From Anastatus disparis (taxonomy: Eukaryota > Arthropoda > Insecta > Hymenoptera > Eupelmidae): 64,000 nucleotides of DNA. Positions within the stretch are counted from its first letter, which is position 1; each line of letters starts with the position of its first letter. Of the stretch, positions 1-13,400 are shown in pieces. The notes under the pieces are model-generated. The model ran no database searches and had not been told where the DNA came from. It saw only the letters and a program-made list of their open reading frames with translations. Position numbers and translations under genes: made by a program. The stretch lies in the NCBI GenBank assembly GCA_017163975.1, contig JAFFSR010000346.1, positions 1,860,501 to 1,924,500 on the forward strand, in the 5' to 3' direction.

Positions 1-840
1 ATATAAACTTGAATAAACCTGTGTGTGTACGTGCGATTCTACATGAAATGTCCCTTATGTATATATATATATATGTTTATATCATGCTTGTAAGTCGACA
101 TGAAAAGTCCCACGTACATGAACGCGTGTGTGCATGCATGCGAATTGACATGAAACGTCTCATATATATAAACCTAAGGGTACTTAGATAGGTGTGTACA
201 AGTTGTCATGAAATGTCCCATATATATATAGAAAAACCTGTGCTTGCGAGTACGTGCCAGTTGACATGAAATGTCCCATATATATATAGAAACGGAAAAA
301 TTGCGGGTAAACGTGAGCAATTTGATATGAAATGGACCATATATACATATACAAAAACCTGTCAGTAAGGTCGTACATGAGTTGACATGAAGAGTCGCAT
401 GTATATAAAAGCGTGTATGCATGAATGCAAATTGACATGAAACGTCGCATATATGTAAACCTGAAGGAACTCGGATAGGTGTGTGAGAGTTGTCATGAAA
501 TGTTCCATATATATAGAAAAGCCTGTGATTATGAGTACATACGAGTTGACATGAAATGTCCCATATATATATATATATATATATATATAATCCTGTGTGT
601 GTGCATGCGCATTGGCATGAAATGTCCCATATATATAAACCTGTATGTGTGTGCGTTGAAATTTACATAAAAAATCCCATGTATATTAACGTGTGTGTGC
701 ATGAATGAAAATTGACATGAAACGTCCCATATATGCGAACCTGAAGGAACTCGGATAGGTATGTGAGAGTTGTCATGAAATGTTCCATATGTATAGATAA
801 GCCTGTGATTATGAGTATGTACAAGTTGACATGAAATGTC

Positions 841-929
<89 letters not shown>

Positions 930-1183
930 GCTGTGTGTGTGTGTGTGTGCGTGCATTGGCATGAAATGTCCCATATATATAAACCTGTATGTGTGTGCGT
1001 TGAAATTTACATAAAAAATCCCATGTATATTAACGTGTGTGTGCATGAATGAGAATTGACATGAAACGTCCCATATATGCGAACCTGAAGGAACTCGGAT
1101 AGGTATGTGAGAGTTGTCATGAAATGTTCCATATGTATAGATAAGCCTGTGATTATGAGTATGTACAAGTTGACATGAAATGT

Positions 1184-1234
<51 letters not shown>

Positions 1235-1766
1235 GCTGTGTGTGTGTATGTGTGCGTGCGCATTGGCATGAAATGTCCCATATATATAAACCTGTATGTG
1301 TGTGCGTTGAAATTTACATAAAAAATCCCATGTATATTAACGTGTGTGTGCATGAATGAAAATTGACATGAAACGTCCCATATATGCGAACCTGAAGGAA
1401 CTCGGATAGGTATGTGAGAGTTGTCATGAAATGTTCCATATATATAGAGAAGCCTGTGATCATGAGTACGTACGAGTTGACCCGAAATGTCCCATGTATA
1501 TATATATACATATATAATCCTGTGTGTGTGCATGCGCATTGGCATGAAATGTCCCATATATATAAACCTGTATGTGTGTGCGTTGAAATTTACATAAAAA
1601 ATCCCATGTATATTAACGTGTGTGTGCATGAATGAAAATTGACATGAAACGTCCCATATATGCGAACCTGAAGGAACTCGGATAGGTATGTGAGAGTTGT
1701 CATGAAATGTTCCATATGTATAGATAAGCCTGTGATTATGAGTATGTACAAGTTGACATGAAATGT

Positions 1767-1823
<57 letters not shown>

Positions 1824-2209
1824 GCTGTGTGTGTGTATGTGTGCGTGCGCATTGGCATGAAATGTCCCATATATATAAACCTGTATGTGTGTGCGTTGAA
1901 ATTTACATAAAAAATCCCATGTATATTAACGTGTGTGTGCATGAATGAAAATTGACATGAAACGTCCCATATATGCGAACCTGAAGGAACTCGGATAGGT
2001 ATGTGAGAGTTGTCATGAAATGTTCCATATATATAGAGAAGCCTGTGATCATGAGTACGTACGAGTTGACCCGAAATGTCCCATGTATATATATATACAT
2101 ATATAATCCTGTGTGTGTGCATGCGCATTGGCATGAAATGTCCCATATATATAAACCTGTCTGTGGGTGCGTTCTAATTGACGTGGAATGTCCCACGTAT
2201 GTATGTATG

Positions 2210-2272
<63 letters not shown>

Positions 2273-2395
2273 ACTTGTCTGTATGTGGCGTTTGGGTCGA
2301 CACGAAATGTTGCATATATATGAGCCCAGGTACGTATGTATGTGCGCGTCCACATATGTTTTTCTATATACATATATATGATAAAAATTCCTTTA
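1..2395. repeat. Higher-order tandem repeat with TA microsatellites
   Basis: The basic unit is about 60 bp and contains GACATGAAATGTCCCATATA, whose core is a near-palindrome (GACAT/ATGTC), followed by AAACCTGTGTGTGTG-type sequence. From about 660 the units form a higher-order block of roughly 280-345 bp. It recurs at about 660, 1004, 1306, 1583 and 1892, and the length differences come mainly from variable TA runs (longest near 842-927). Long open frames here encode only Y/I and H/T runs and are not genes. Confidence 0.9.
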
Positions 2396-2404
2396 AAACG
2401 TTTA

Positions 2405-2935
2405 ATTAAAAAGGAATTATGGAATTTTTAATTAAAGCCCTCGAATTCACAAATCACAATCATAACTGACGCTCTTTCAATTCACAATTACATTTTGATT
2501 TCTTAATTGAAATTTATTTAATTAAGGATTCCTTTTGATTTTGGAATTAAAGCCCTTTCAATTCACGATTAAATTTTGATTTTTTAATTGAAATTTATTC
2601 AATTAAGAATTCCTTTTGATTTTGGAATTAAAGCCCTTTCAATTCACGATTACATTTTGATTTCTTAATTGAAATTTATTTAATTAAGGATTCCTTTTGA
2701 TTTTGGAATTAAAGCCCTTTCAATTCACGATTAAATTTTGATTTCTTAATTGAAATTTATTTAATTAAGAATTCCTTTTGATTTTGTAATTAAAGCCCTT
2801 TCAATTCACGATTACATTTTGATTTCTTAATTGAAATTTATTTAATTAAGAATTCCTTTTGATTTTTGAATTAAAGCCTTTTTAATTCACGATTAGATTT
2901 TGATTTGTTAATTAAAATATTTTTAATTATTAATT
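2405..2935. repeat. 81-bp AT-rich tandem repeat
   Basis: AAAGCCCTTTCAATTCACGA recurs with exact 81-bp spacing (start of AGCCC at 2551, 2632, 2713, 2794), giving about six copies that decay at both edges. It directly precedes the Helitron coding remnant. Whether it belongs to that element cannot be told from the sequence. Confidence 0.85.
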
Positions 2936-3040
2936 TAAAAGGAATTGTTAATTAAATAAAACTCTAATTACGAATTCAAAAAGGATTTGTGAATTAAAAT
3001 TTATTTAAAGCCCAAAATGATTTAAATATTTGCAACCCTG

Positions 3041-6000
3041 ATGCCTCCTATTGAACGTGATATTGTCATTTACCCTAAGTCTGATAAATCAATTAGTATA
3101 CTAACAATTAGCAAACACACAGATCCTATGACATATTCGCTTATTCATCCTAATGGTGGTTTCGGATGGATGTCAAATATGAAAAATAAATTTGGAAAAT
3201 CTAATATTAAAAATTTGCAATTTTATAATTATCGATTTAGTGTTAGAAATGAATTTAATCTATTTCTTAATTTAGGAAAATTATCTCAACAGTTTATTGT
3301 TGATGCTTTTGTAAAAGTTGAAACCTCCAGATTATATTTCATACGAAAAAACCAAAACGTATTAAATAGTGATTGTTACAAAGGTGTTATGGACTATTCA
3401 CATAACAAAAAAGAATTAGATTATTCAAAAATTGGAAAAATGGTAATATTACTAACAAACTTTACAGGAAGTCCACGATTTTTAAAACGAAATTACATTG
3501 ATTCAATAACACTTGTAAATCATCATGGTAAACCTGACCTCTTTGTAACTATGACCTGTGACCCACATTGGAAAGAAATAACTGAAAACTTGGAAATTTA
3601 TAAAAATGCAATAGATAGACCAGATATTATAACAAAAGTATTTTATCAAAAAGTGAAAGAATTCAAAAATTTAGTAATAAAAAAGGGAATATTAGGAAAA
3701 TGTATTGCATATAGTTATGTAATTGAATTTCAAAAACGAGGATTACCACACATGCATATGTTGTTATTCTGAGATAAAAATGATAAATTTGACATTCCCA
3801 AAAAAGTTGATAAAATAATAAGTGCAGAAATCCCAAATAGAGATATTTATCCAAAATTATATAGTATTGTTAAACAATTTATGATACACGGTCCCTGTGG
3901 TATACAAAATATAAATTGTCCGTGTATGGATAAAAATACGAAACAATGTACGAAAAATTTTCCAAAAAAATATAATAATACAATAACGTTTAAATCAAAT
4001 AGGTATCCATTATACAAACGCAAAAATGATGGCGTCGAAATTATTTTTAAAAATAAATTTACAGAAAGAATTGCAGATAATGGATTCGTTGTTCCTTATG
4101 ATCCTTACTTATTATTGAAATTTAATGCACACATAAATGTAGTAAAAGTTTGTTCCACTGTACAATGCATTAAATATTCATTCAAATACTGTTATGAAGG
4201 TCATGATTGTGCAGAAAATTAAGACACTTTTGAAAATGACAATAGTCAAAATGTTGAATATGAGTATGACGAAATCAAACAATGCATTAATACACGATAT
4301 TTATGTTCACCTGAAGCAATAAACAGATTATTAGAATATCCTTTACATGTTATTCCACATACTATAAAACATCTAAGCGTTCATGAAGAGAATCAACAAA
4401 ACGTATTTTTTAAAGAAGGAAAAGAAGAAATGATCATGCAAAAAAATGTTGGAACAACATTAACAGCATATTTTGAATCGAATAGAGAAGATTTCAAAGC
4501 ACGAAATTACTTATATTCAGAAATACCAAATTTTTATATATTTGATGAAAAACTGAAAAAGTGGAATAAAAGAAAAAAAAAGAAAACCCATACTCAGTAG
4601 AATGTACTTAGTAAGTCTGAAAGATAGAGAACGTTACTTTATTAGGTTATTACTATTACATATTAAAGAAGCCACGTCTTTTGAAGCTTTGCGTACTGTT
4701 GATGATGTGATGTACAATTCGTTTTATGAGGCAGCTAAGGCAAAACAATTAATTAATAAAGATAAAGAATGGGATAGATGCTTGGAAGAAGCATCTTCAA
4801 CAGAATTCCCTTATGCTCTTATTTGCGTTTTTCATAATCCTATAAGTGCACGAGATTTATATGAAAAATATAAAGATAAATTTTACCACCCTAAATACGA
4901 AAAAAATGTAGGTGAAAATCTTGCATTGAATGTTATTAAAAATAATTCACAAGTCAATGGATTTTCATTAAACGATTTTAATTTACCTAACATAAGCACA
5001 TTTATAGAAGAAGATAATAATGAAACAATTTCAAATCATAATAATTATATTCTTAATGAATTAGAAATGAAAATGAATTCTTTGAATACTAAACAAAGGC
5101 AAATATTCGACTCTACACTAAAAAGTTTAAACAACCAAAGTAAAGAAAAATATATTTTTATAGATGGACCGGGTGGAAGTGGAAAAAGTTATTTACTTAA
5201 CGTTTTAATGGTTATTTTAAATATTATACCATACATTATTTATGTGTAGCTTTGACAGGTATAGCAGCGAATTCATTAGTCGATGGCAGTACCGTGCATG
5301 CAACATTTAAACTACCGTTAAATATAACAGATTGTACAACTTGTAATGTTAAGCCTAATTCTGCAGAAGGCAAACAATTAAAGGAAACACAAATAATTAT
5401 TTGGGATGAAATATCCATGGCTTCAAAATTTGCTTTTGAAGCGGTTGATCGTCTTTTTCAAGATTTATGCAATGTAAACCAACCCTTCGGTGGTAAAACT
5501 GTCATTATATCAGGAGATTTCAGGTAAACATTACCAATTGTACGACATGATAGCGTATGAACATTATTAAAAATTCAGTTAAATTTAGTTTATTATGGCA
5601 AAATTTTAAGCAAATGAAGTTAAATGAAAATCTGCCAGTTTCGGATAATGATAATAATTTTAAACAATGTTTATTAGACATCGGAGAAGGAAAACGCCGC
5701 AATGTTTTTGAAGATGATGATAAAGTAAGTGGTATACCAGATAATTTTATCATTAGAGAAAATCTTGTCGAAGAAATATTCGGAAAAACAATAAAAATAG
5801 ACAATACGAATATAATGAAAAAAGTTATTTTGGCTCCTAAAAATAATGATATAACTGAAATCAATAATAATGTTTTGAATTCAATGGAAGGAAACCATGT
5901 TGAATATTTGAGTATTGATACTGCTGAAGATGATAAGAAAGAAAATTTAGATATTATGTTACCTACAGAATTTTTAAACAAGTTAACTCCTAATGGACTT

Positions 6001-6476
6001 CCACCACATAAATTACATTTAAAAGTAGGGGCTATCATTATACTTTTAAGAAATTTAAATGTCAATAAAGGACTTTGTAATGGAACAAGGTTGAGAGTAA
6101 AAAAATGCTTAAATATTTCATTCAAGCGGAATTAGCAACTGGTCAAAACAAAGGTAAATTAGTTTTCATTCCAAGAATAAATTTATCTCCATCTACGGAA
6201 AAAATTCCATTCAATATGCAACGAAAACAGTTTCCTATTAGATTAGGATTTGCAATGACTATTAATAAATCACAAGGACAATCTTATAAAAAAGTTGGTG
6301 TTTATTTGCCGTCACCAGTTTTCAGTCATGTGCAATTATATGTTGCTCTTTCAAGGACGAAATTTAAAAACAATTTAAAATTACTTTCAGTCGACTACGC
6401 TATTGTCAACGGAGAAAATAAAAATGATCAGAACACAATATATACAAAAAACATTGTTTATAAAGAGATATTATAA
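3041..6476 (+). pseudogene. Helitron Rep/PIF1-like helicase pseudogene
   Basis: This is a rolling-circle transposon protein combining a HUH endonuclease with a PIF1-family helicase. The first frame (3041-3772) carries PDLFVTMTCDPHW and the HUH motif GLPHMHMLLF. The following frame has FMIHGPCG and the paired-tyrosine region IKYSFKYCYEG (to 4222). The helicase part has Walker A GPGGSGKS near 5168, Walker B IIIWDEIS near 5400, GDFR at 5516-5527, and the final helicase motifs TINKSQGQ and LYVALSRT near 6260-6355. It is broken by in-frame stops at 3770, 4220 and about 5528, by frameshifts near 4590, 5550 and 6105, and by disruption near 5245. The N-terminus is missing or unrecognised. Catalytic motifs survive but the gene cannot be functional. 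No Helitron ends were recognised for this copy. Confidence 0.92.
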
Positions 6477-6607
6477 AGAATATGTCAATATGTATTTAAT
6501 ATTTATGTTTTAGATTGTGTTAATAGTCGAACTTGAAATATAATAAAATATATGATATTTAATAAAAATAAACATCAACTGACGCTTTCAAAATAGTTTA
6601 ATATGAT

Positions 6608-6955
6608 GTTGAATCAGCTGTATAAAGGACGCGCTGCTGAATCGGCTACATAAGGAAACGTGCTGTTGAATCGGCTGCATACGAGTATACGCTATTAAAT
6701 CGACCACATTAGGGAATGCGCTGTTGAATCGGCTGCAAATAGGGATGCGCTGTAGAATCGGCTGCATATGGGGATGCGCTGTTGAATCGGCTGCACATTG
6801 GGATGCGCTGTTGAATCGGCTGCATATTGAGATGCGCTATTGAATCGGCTGCATATTGAGATTTGCTGTTAAATCGGCTGCATATGGGGATGCGCTGTTT
6901 AAACGGCTGCACATTGGGAGGCTCTGTTTAATCGGCTGCATATGAAGATGCGCTA
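6608..6955. repeat. 29-bp minisatellite
   Basis: About twelve tandem copies of a unit reading GAATCGGCTGCATATGGGG then ATGCGCTGTT. Copies differ by point changes and are best conserved at 6720-6900. The block lies about 130 bp after the Helitron remnant. Confidence 0.9.
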
Positions 6956-7140
6956 TTAGATTTGCAATATCTAGTGTAAGAATGAGACGTTAAAACATTG
7001 CATTTGAAATAAAAAAAAAATATTATAGCGTCTAAAGCGGAGCCTGTATAAAACATTATAAAAATACGCTCTACTAAAGAATTCAATGTAAAAGTATACA
7101 GGCTTGGATGAAAAGCTACGTTAGAAAACATATTGACCAA

Positions 7141-10100
7141 AAAAATGTAGGAATCAAAAAAATATAAAGCCTAAGAAAATATAAGGCCCAAGAAAATATA
7201 AGGCCTGAAAAATATAAGGATAAAGAAAGTGTTAGGCCCAAGAAAATATAAAGCCCAAAAAATATAGAGACCAAAAAAATATTGGGCCCAAAAAAATGTC
7301 AAGTCCGAAAAATTATAAGGCCCAAAAAAATATAAGGCCCAAGAAAGTATTAGGCTCGATAAAATATAAGGCCCAAAAAAAATTGAGGCCCAAGAAAATA
7401 TAAGGCCCAAAAAATATAAGGCCCAAGAAAGTATAAGGCTCAATAAAATATAAGGCCCAAAAAATATAGAGACCGAAAAAATATTATGCCCAAAAAATTA
7501 TTGATTCCAAAAAATTATAAGGCCCAAAAAATATAAGGCCCAAGAAAGTATCAGGCTCAATAAAATATAAGGCCCAAAAAATATAGAAACCGAAAAAATA
7601 TTGGGCCCAAAAAATATTGAGTCCAAAAAATTATAAGCCCCAAAAAAATATAAGGCCCAAGAAAGTATAAGGCTCAATAAAATATGAGTCCCCAAAAAAT
7701 ATAAGGCCCAAGAAAATATAAGGCTCAATAAAATATAAGGCCCAAAAAAATAAAGCCCAAAAAATATAGAGATCGAAAAAATATTGGGCCAAAAAAAATA
7801 TTGAGTGCAAAAAATTATAAGGGTCAAGAAAATATAAGGCTCAATAAAATATAAGGCCCAAAAAATATAGAGACCGAAAAAATATTGGGCCCAAAAAAAT
7901 ATCAAGTCCAAAAAATTATAAGGCCGAAAAAAATATAAGGCCCAAGAAAGTATTAGGCTCGATAAAATATAAGGCCCAAAAAAAATTTAAGGCCCAAGAA
8001 AATATAAGGCCCAAAAAATATAGAGACCGAAAAAATAGTGAGCCCAAAAAAATATTGAGTCCAAAAAATAATAAGGCCCAAGAAAATATAAGGCTCAATA
8101 AAATATAAAGCCCAAAAAATATAGAGACCGAAAAAATATTATGCCCAAAAAAATATTGGGTCCAAAAAATTATAAGGCCCAAAAAAATATAAGGCCCAAG
8201 AAAGTATCAGGCTCAATAAAATATAAGGCCAAAAAAATATAGAAACTGAAAAAATATTGGGCCCAAAAAATATTGAGTCCAAAAAATTATAAGGCCCAGG
8301 AAAATATAAGGCTCAATAAAATATAAGGCCCAAAAAATATAGAGACCGAAAAAATATTATGCCCAAAAGAATATTGGGTCCAAAAAATTATAAGGCCCAA
8401 AAAAATATTAAGGCCCAAGAAAGTATCAGGCTCAATAAAATATAAGGCCCAAAAAATATAGAAACTGAAAAAATATTGGGCGCAAAAAATATTGAGTCCA
8501 AAAAATTATAAGGCCCAGGAAAATATAAGGCTCAATAAAATATAAGGCCCAAAAAATATAGAGACCGAAAAAATATTATGCCCAAAAGAATATTGGGTCC
8601 AAAAAATTATAAGGCCCAAAAAAATATAAGGCCCAAGAAAGTATCAGGCTCAATAAAATATAAGGCCCAAAAAATATAGAAACTGAAAAAATATTGGGCG
8701 CAAAAAATATTGAGTCCAAAAAATTATAAGGCCCAAAAAAATATAAGGCCCAAGAAAGTATCAGGCTCAATAAAATATAAAGCCCAAAAAATATAGAAAC
8801 CGAAAAAATATTGGGCCCAAAAAATATTGAGTCCAAAAAATTATAAGCCCCAAAAAAATATAAGGCCCAAGAAAGTATAAGGCTCAATAAAATATGATCC
8901 CCAAAATATAAGGCCCAAGAAAATATAAGCTCAATAAAATATAAGGCCCAAAAAAATAAGCCCAAGCCAAAAAATATAGAGATCGAAAAAATATTGGGCC
9001 CAAAAAAATATTGAGGCCAAAACCAAGAAAATATAAGGCTCAAAAAATATAGAGACCGAAAAATATTGGGCCCAAAAAATATTGAGCCCAAAAAATATAA
9101 GGTCCAAGAAAATATAAGGCTCAATAAAATATAAAGCCCAAAAAAATATAGTGGCCCAAAAAATATTAGGTCCAAAAAATTATGAAGAAACCAAAAAAAT
9201 ATAAGGCCCAAGAAAGTATCAGGCTCAATAAAATATAAGGCCCAAAAATAGAGAAACTGAAAAAATATTGGGCCCAAAAAATATTGAGTCCAAAAAATTA
9301 TAAGGCCCAGGAAAATATAAGGCTCAATAAAATATAAGGCCCAAAAAATATAGAGACCGAAAAAATATTATGCCCAAAAAAATATTGGGTCCAAAAAATT
9401 ATAAGGCCCAAAAAAATATAAGGCCCAAGAAAGTATCAGGCTCAATAAAATATAAGGCCCAAAAAATATAGAAACTGAAAAAATATTGGGCCCAAAAAAT
9501 ATTGAGTCCAAAAAATTATAAGGCCCAAAAAAATATAAGGCCCAAGAAAGTATCAGGCTCAATAAAATATAAAGCCCAAAAAATATAGAAACCGAAAAAA
9601 TATTGGGCCCAAAAAATATTGAGTCCAAAAAATTATAAGGCCCAAAAAAATATAAGGCCCAAGAAAGTATAAGGCTCAATAAAATATGAGTCCCAAAAAA
9701 ATATAAGGCCCAAGAAAATATAAGGCTCAATAAAATATAAGGCCCAAAAAAATAAAGCCCAAAAAATATAGAGATCGAAAAAATATTGGGCCAAAAAGAA
9801 TATTGAGTCCAAAAAATTATAAGGCCCAAGAAAATATAAGGCTCAATAAAATATAAGGCCCAAAAAATATAGCGACCGAAAAAATATTGGGCCCAAAAAA
9901 ATATTGAGTCCAAAAAAATATTAGGTCCAAAAAAATATTAGGTCCAAATAAATATTGAGTCCAAAAATTTACAAGGCCCAAGAAAATTATAATGCCCAAG
10001 AAAATATAAGGCCCAAGAAAATAAAAGGCCCAAGAAAATATAAGGCCCAAGAAAATATAAGGCCCAAGAAAATAAAAGGCCCAAGAAAATAAAATGCCCA

Positions 10101-10143
10101 AGAAAATATAAGGCCCAAGAAAATATAAGGCCCAAGAAAGACA
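7141..10143. repeat. 3-kb GGCCCA-rich satellite
   Basis: Short units of about 17-20 bp of the type AAAATATAAGGCCCAAG alternate with variants (GGCTCAAT, GAGACCGA, GAGTCC, TTGGGCCC). They form higher-order blocks of roughly 220 bp; for example the GAGACCGAAAAAATATTATG variant recurs near 8341 and 8562. The minus strand stays open for long stretches only because the units rarely contain stops. The last 150 bp are simple AAGAAAATATAAGGCCC repeats. Confidence 0.93.
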
Positions 10144-10147
10144 CATT

Positions 10148-10222
10148 CAAAAAATGCGGAGAACCGGAGAACCGGAGAAACGGAGAACCGGAGAACCGGA
10201 GAACCGGAGAAACGGAGAAAAA
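10148..10222. repeat. GGAGAACC short tandem repeat
   Basis: Tandem copies of a 9-bp unit GGAGAACCG or GGAGAAACG. It is distinct in composition from the satellite on its left and ends in a pyrimidine-rich stretch (10223-10421) with no recognisable feature. Confidence 0.85.
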
Positions 10223-10421
10223 AGCGGTTTCACTTTAATATAATATAAGATTATTTTAGCTTTCTACTCAAAGTTTTGCACTTTTATTCTTTTTCTTTTA
10301 CGTTATTTCTTTCTATTATTTTTCTTAATATTAACGCAATTTCTTTTATTTTTTACAAGATTCTTTTTCTTATTTTTTTCTTTTCATTTTTTTTTGTTGC
10401 AATTCAATTATTTTAATCCAT

Positions 10422-13400
10422 CCCATATAGCACGTAAGCTTCCAGTAAGCTTAAAATGTCTGGGACAAACTAGCTGTCAGAAATATTTCGAGAAAGATTG
10501 TTATAATCTTCTAAGGAATCTTTCAGGAAGCTTTCCCGAAAGACGATGGTAAGCTTCCAAGGAATCTGAATAAAAGATTACAGTGAAATATTTACAAAGC
10601 TTCTAGAGTCCTACATATATGTTCCTTGAAACCTTATAAAAAGCTTCCATGGAAGCTTCCAGTAAGCTTAAAATGTTTGGGACAAACTAGCTGTCAGAAA
10701 TATTCCGAGAAAGATTGTTGTAATCTTATAGGGAACCTTTTAGGAAGCTTTCTCGTAAGATGTTGGTAAGCTTTCAAGGAATCTAAATGAAAGATTTCGG
10801 TAAGATATTTATAAAGCTTTCGTGAGTTTTACATATAGATTCCCTTAAATCTTACAGGAAGATTTCATAAAAGCTTTCAGTAAGATTAAAATGTATGGAG
10901 AAAATTAATTGTCAGAAATATTTTAAGGAAAGTTGTTGCGTAATATTTTAGGAAACTTTTAGGAAGCTTTAAAGAAAGGATTACAGTAAGCTTTCAAGAA
11001 GTCTTAATAATAGATTCTAGTAAAATAACTACTAAGCTTCTAGAATCTGATACATTTTTATAGATCTATTTTATCGTTCATTTAACTCACAAATTATTCT
11101 ATACTGTAAATAATTAACATTATTACGCATATAACTCATAAAACGCATAAAAACGCATAAAACGCAAGAAAAATCTTCGACCTGATCGAGGCTCGAACCC
11201 ATGACTTACAGATTACGAAGCATCAACGCTACCTATTGCGCTACGGACGCTTGTTACGAACACTAATAGTTTCTTATTTATATAGTTTACGTAACATAAA
11301 CTTTGTTTTTTATATTCTTTTCAGCATTTGTAAAATGTTAATTAATAGTAAGTTATTAATAATTATTAAAAATAATTAGAGGTCAGTATAATTATTTTTT
11401 TGTATTAAAAATTAATTCTTTTATGCAACTGAAAATATTTTGTAAAAATAATATCTAACTAATTTACTTAATTATTAATACTTCAATTATCATACAGAAT
11501 AAATCTAATTTTTTTACTGAGAGAAACAGTTTTATATAATTTTTCATTGAAAAAATTATTAATAATTTATTGCGCATTTCTAAATTATTTTTCTTGTATA
11601 AAAAAAATAATTTTTAGTCGGAGAATTTTGTATTATATAACTAATTATCAATCAATTTATTATTTACATAAATGTTTATTAATCATTTAAAACTATATAA
11701 AAAAAAGATTAAAAATATCTACTTTACCGACATTTCCTTTTTCATTCCGAGAAATATTCCATAAAATGTTGTTGAAAAGTAACATATACCTTTCTTGGAA
11801 GCTAACTGGAAGCTTTCTGTGTTACCTAACTGATGAACCTTACAGGAAGCTTACAGGTATGTTATATGCAAGATTTAATTAACGTTTCGTGGAATATTCC
11901 TTAAACATTTACATGAAGCTTTCACGAAAGCTTGCCGAAAGTGTTCTTAGTTAGCTTATCAGTGAATCTTTCAGGAAGCTTACTGCAATCTTTCTAGTTA
12001 GTTCACTCGAAACCTTTGCTAATCCATTTATTAAGACTTTTGCGTAAGGTTACAGGAAGATAGCAAAAGGATTCCACGGAATATTACATGTAAGTATTTA
12101 GGAAGCATTTTTTGGACTTATATTATGCTTACTGTAAGCTTATGTTAATTTTCGAAAAGGTGAATGGAAGCTTCCACTGGAATATTATTATATAAAAGTT
12201 TCATGGGAAGCTTCCTTGTAAGCTTTTTTGCTATGTGGGTAGTCTTTGCATGAATTTTTAATGAAAGGTTCTATTAATGTTCCATGAAAGATTACGTGAA
12301 AGCTTTTATCAACCTTTCTCGGAAGATTCCCGAAAGCTTTCGACGTAACATTACGAATGAATCTTTCAGTAAGCTTGCAGTTATCTTCTATGAAAGATTC
12401 TATTCAAAGTAAGCGAAATATTCCATGAAATTGGTATAAATCTTTTTAGAAAGCTTCCCGAAAGCTTCCACGATTACCTAACTGATGAATTTTTTGGGAA
12501 GCTCACAGCAATCTTTTTTAATATCTTCCATGTGACCTTTGCGTATTCATCTGTGGAAGGTTTTCTGTAAGGTCACTGTAAGATTCCATAAAGATTTTAG
12601 GGAATATTGCATGTTAGCATTCAGTAAACTTCTTTTTAGATTACATTTAGCTTACTGTAAGCTTTCATGGAATCTTTCAGTTGATTTTTTTCTTAACATT
12701 TATTGAAAAAGTTTTTATTCACAGTTGTTAAATATCTTTCAAGAATCTTCCATCAATTCTTACATTAATTTTCAATAAAAGGTTCCATTAATGTTTCATG
12801 AAAGATTACGTGAAAGCATTTATTAACCTTTCTCGTAAGATGCCCAAAAGCTTTCGATGTAATCTTACTAATGAATCTTTCAATAACCTTGCAATTATCT
12901 TTTATGAAATATTCTATTTAAGGTATGTGGGATATTCTATTAAAGAAAACATAAATCTTTTTAGAAAGCTTCCTATAGGTTTCCACGATTATCTAACTAA
13001 TGAATCTTTCAGGAAGCTTACAGTAATCTTTCTCAATATCTTCCATCTAACCTTTGCGTATTTATCCATGGAAGCTTTTCTGTAAGGTTACTATAAGATT
13101 GCAAAAAGATTTAAGGAAACATTGCACGTAAGCTTTTATTATTTATTTATTTATGCTAACTTTTAGTTTACTTTTAGATTACATAAAATATTACAATGAA
13201 ATATTAATGAATGATTCAGTAAGCTTTCAGAAAGGTTAATGGAAGCTTCCTCTGGAATATTACGTGAACGTTTCACGGAAAGCTTCCTTGGAAGCTTTCG
13301 TGCTATGTGGGCGATAAAATCAGTTCTTTATCATCGAATAATATATTCCTTTTTTGAACACAGGATGCGGCTTTCTCTTTTGTTAGTCAAAATCAATAGT

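Noticed and set aside
174..2409. Open frames with YIYIYI runs on both strands
   Set aside because: Translations of TA microsatellites and the 60-bp tandem units.
6608..6955. Possible CRISPR-like array
   Set aside because: Units are contiguous and all similar, with no unique spacers; the context is eukaryotic.
7171..10150. Long minus-strand open frames rich in LYFFGPYNFL-type repeats
   Set aside because: They exactly follow the AT-rich GGCCCA satellite units. Frames shift with unit changes and the composition is purely repeat-driven.
11176..11253. Functional tRNA gene
   Set aside because: The acceptor and anticodon stems do not pair properly, and a second copy shares non-tRNA flanks, so a tRNA-derived repeat is more likely.
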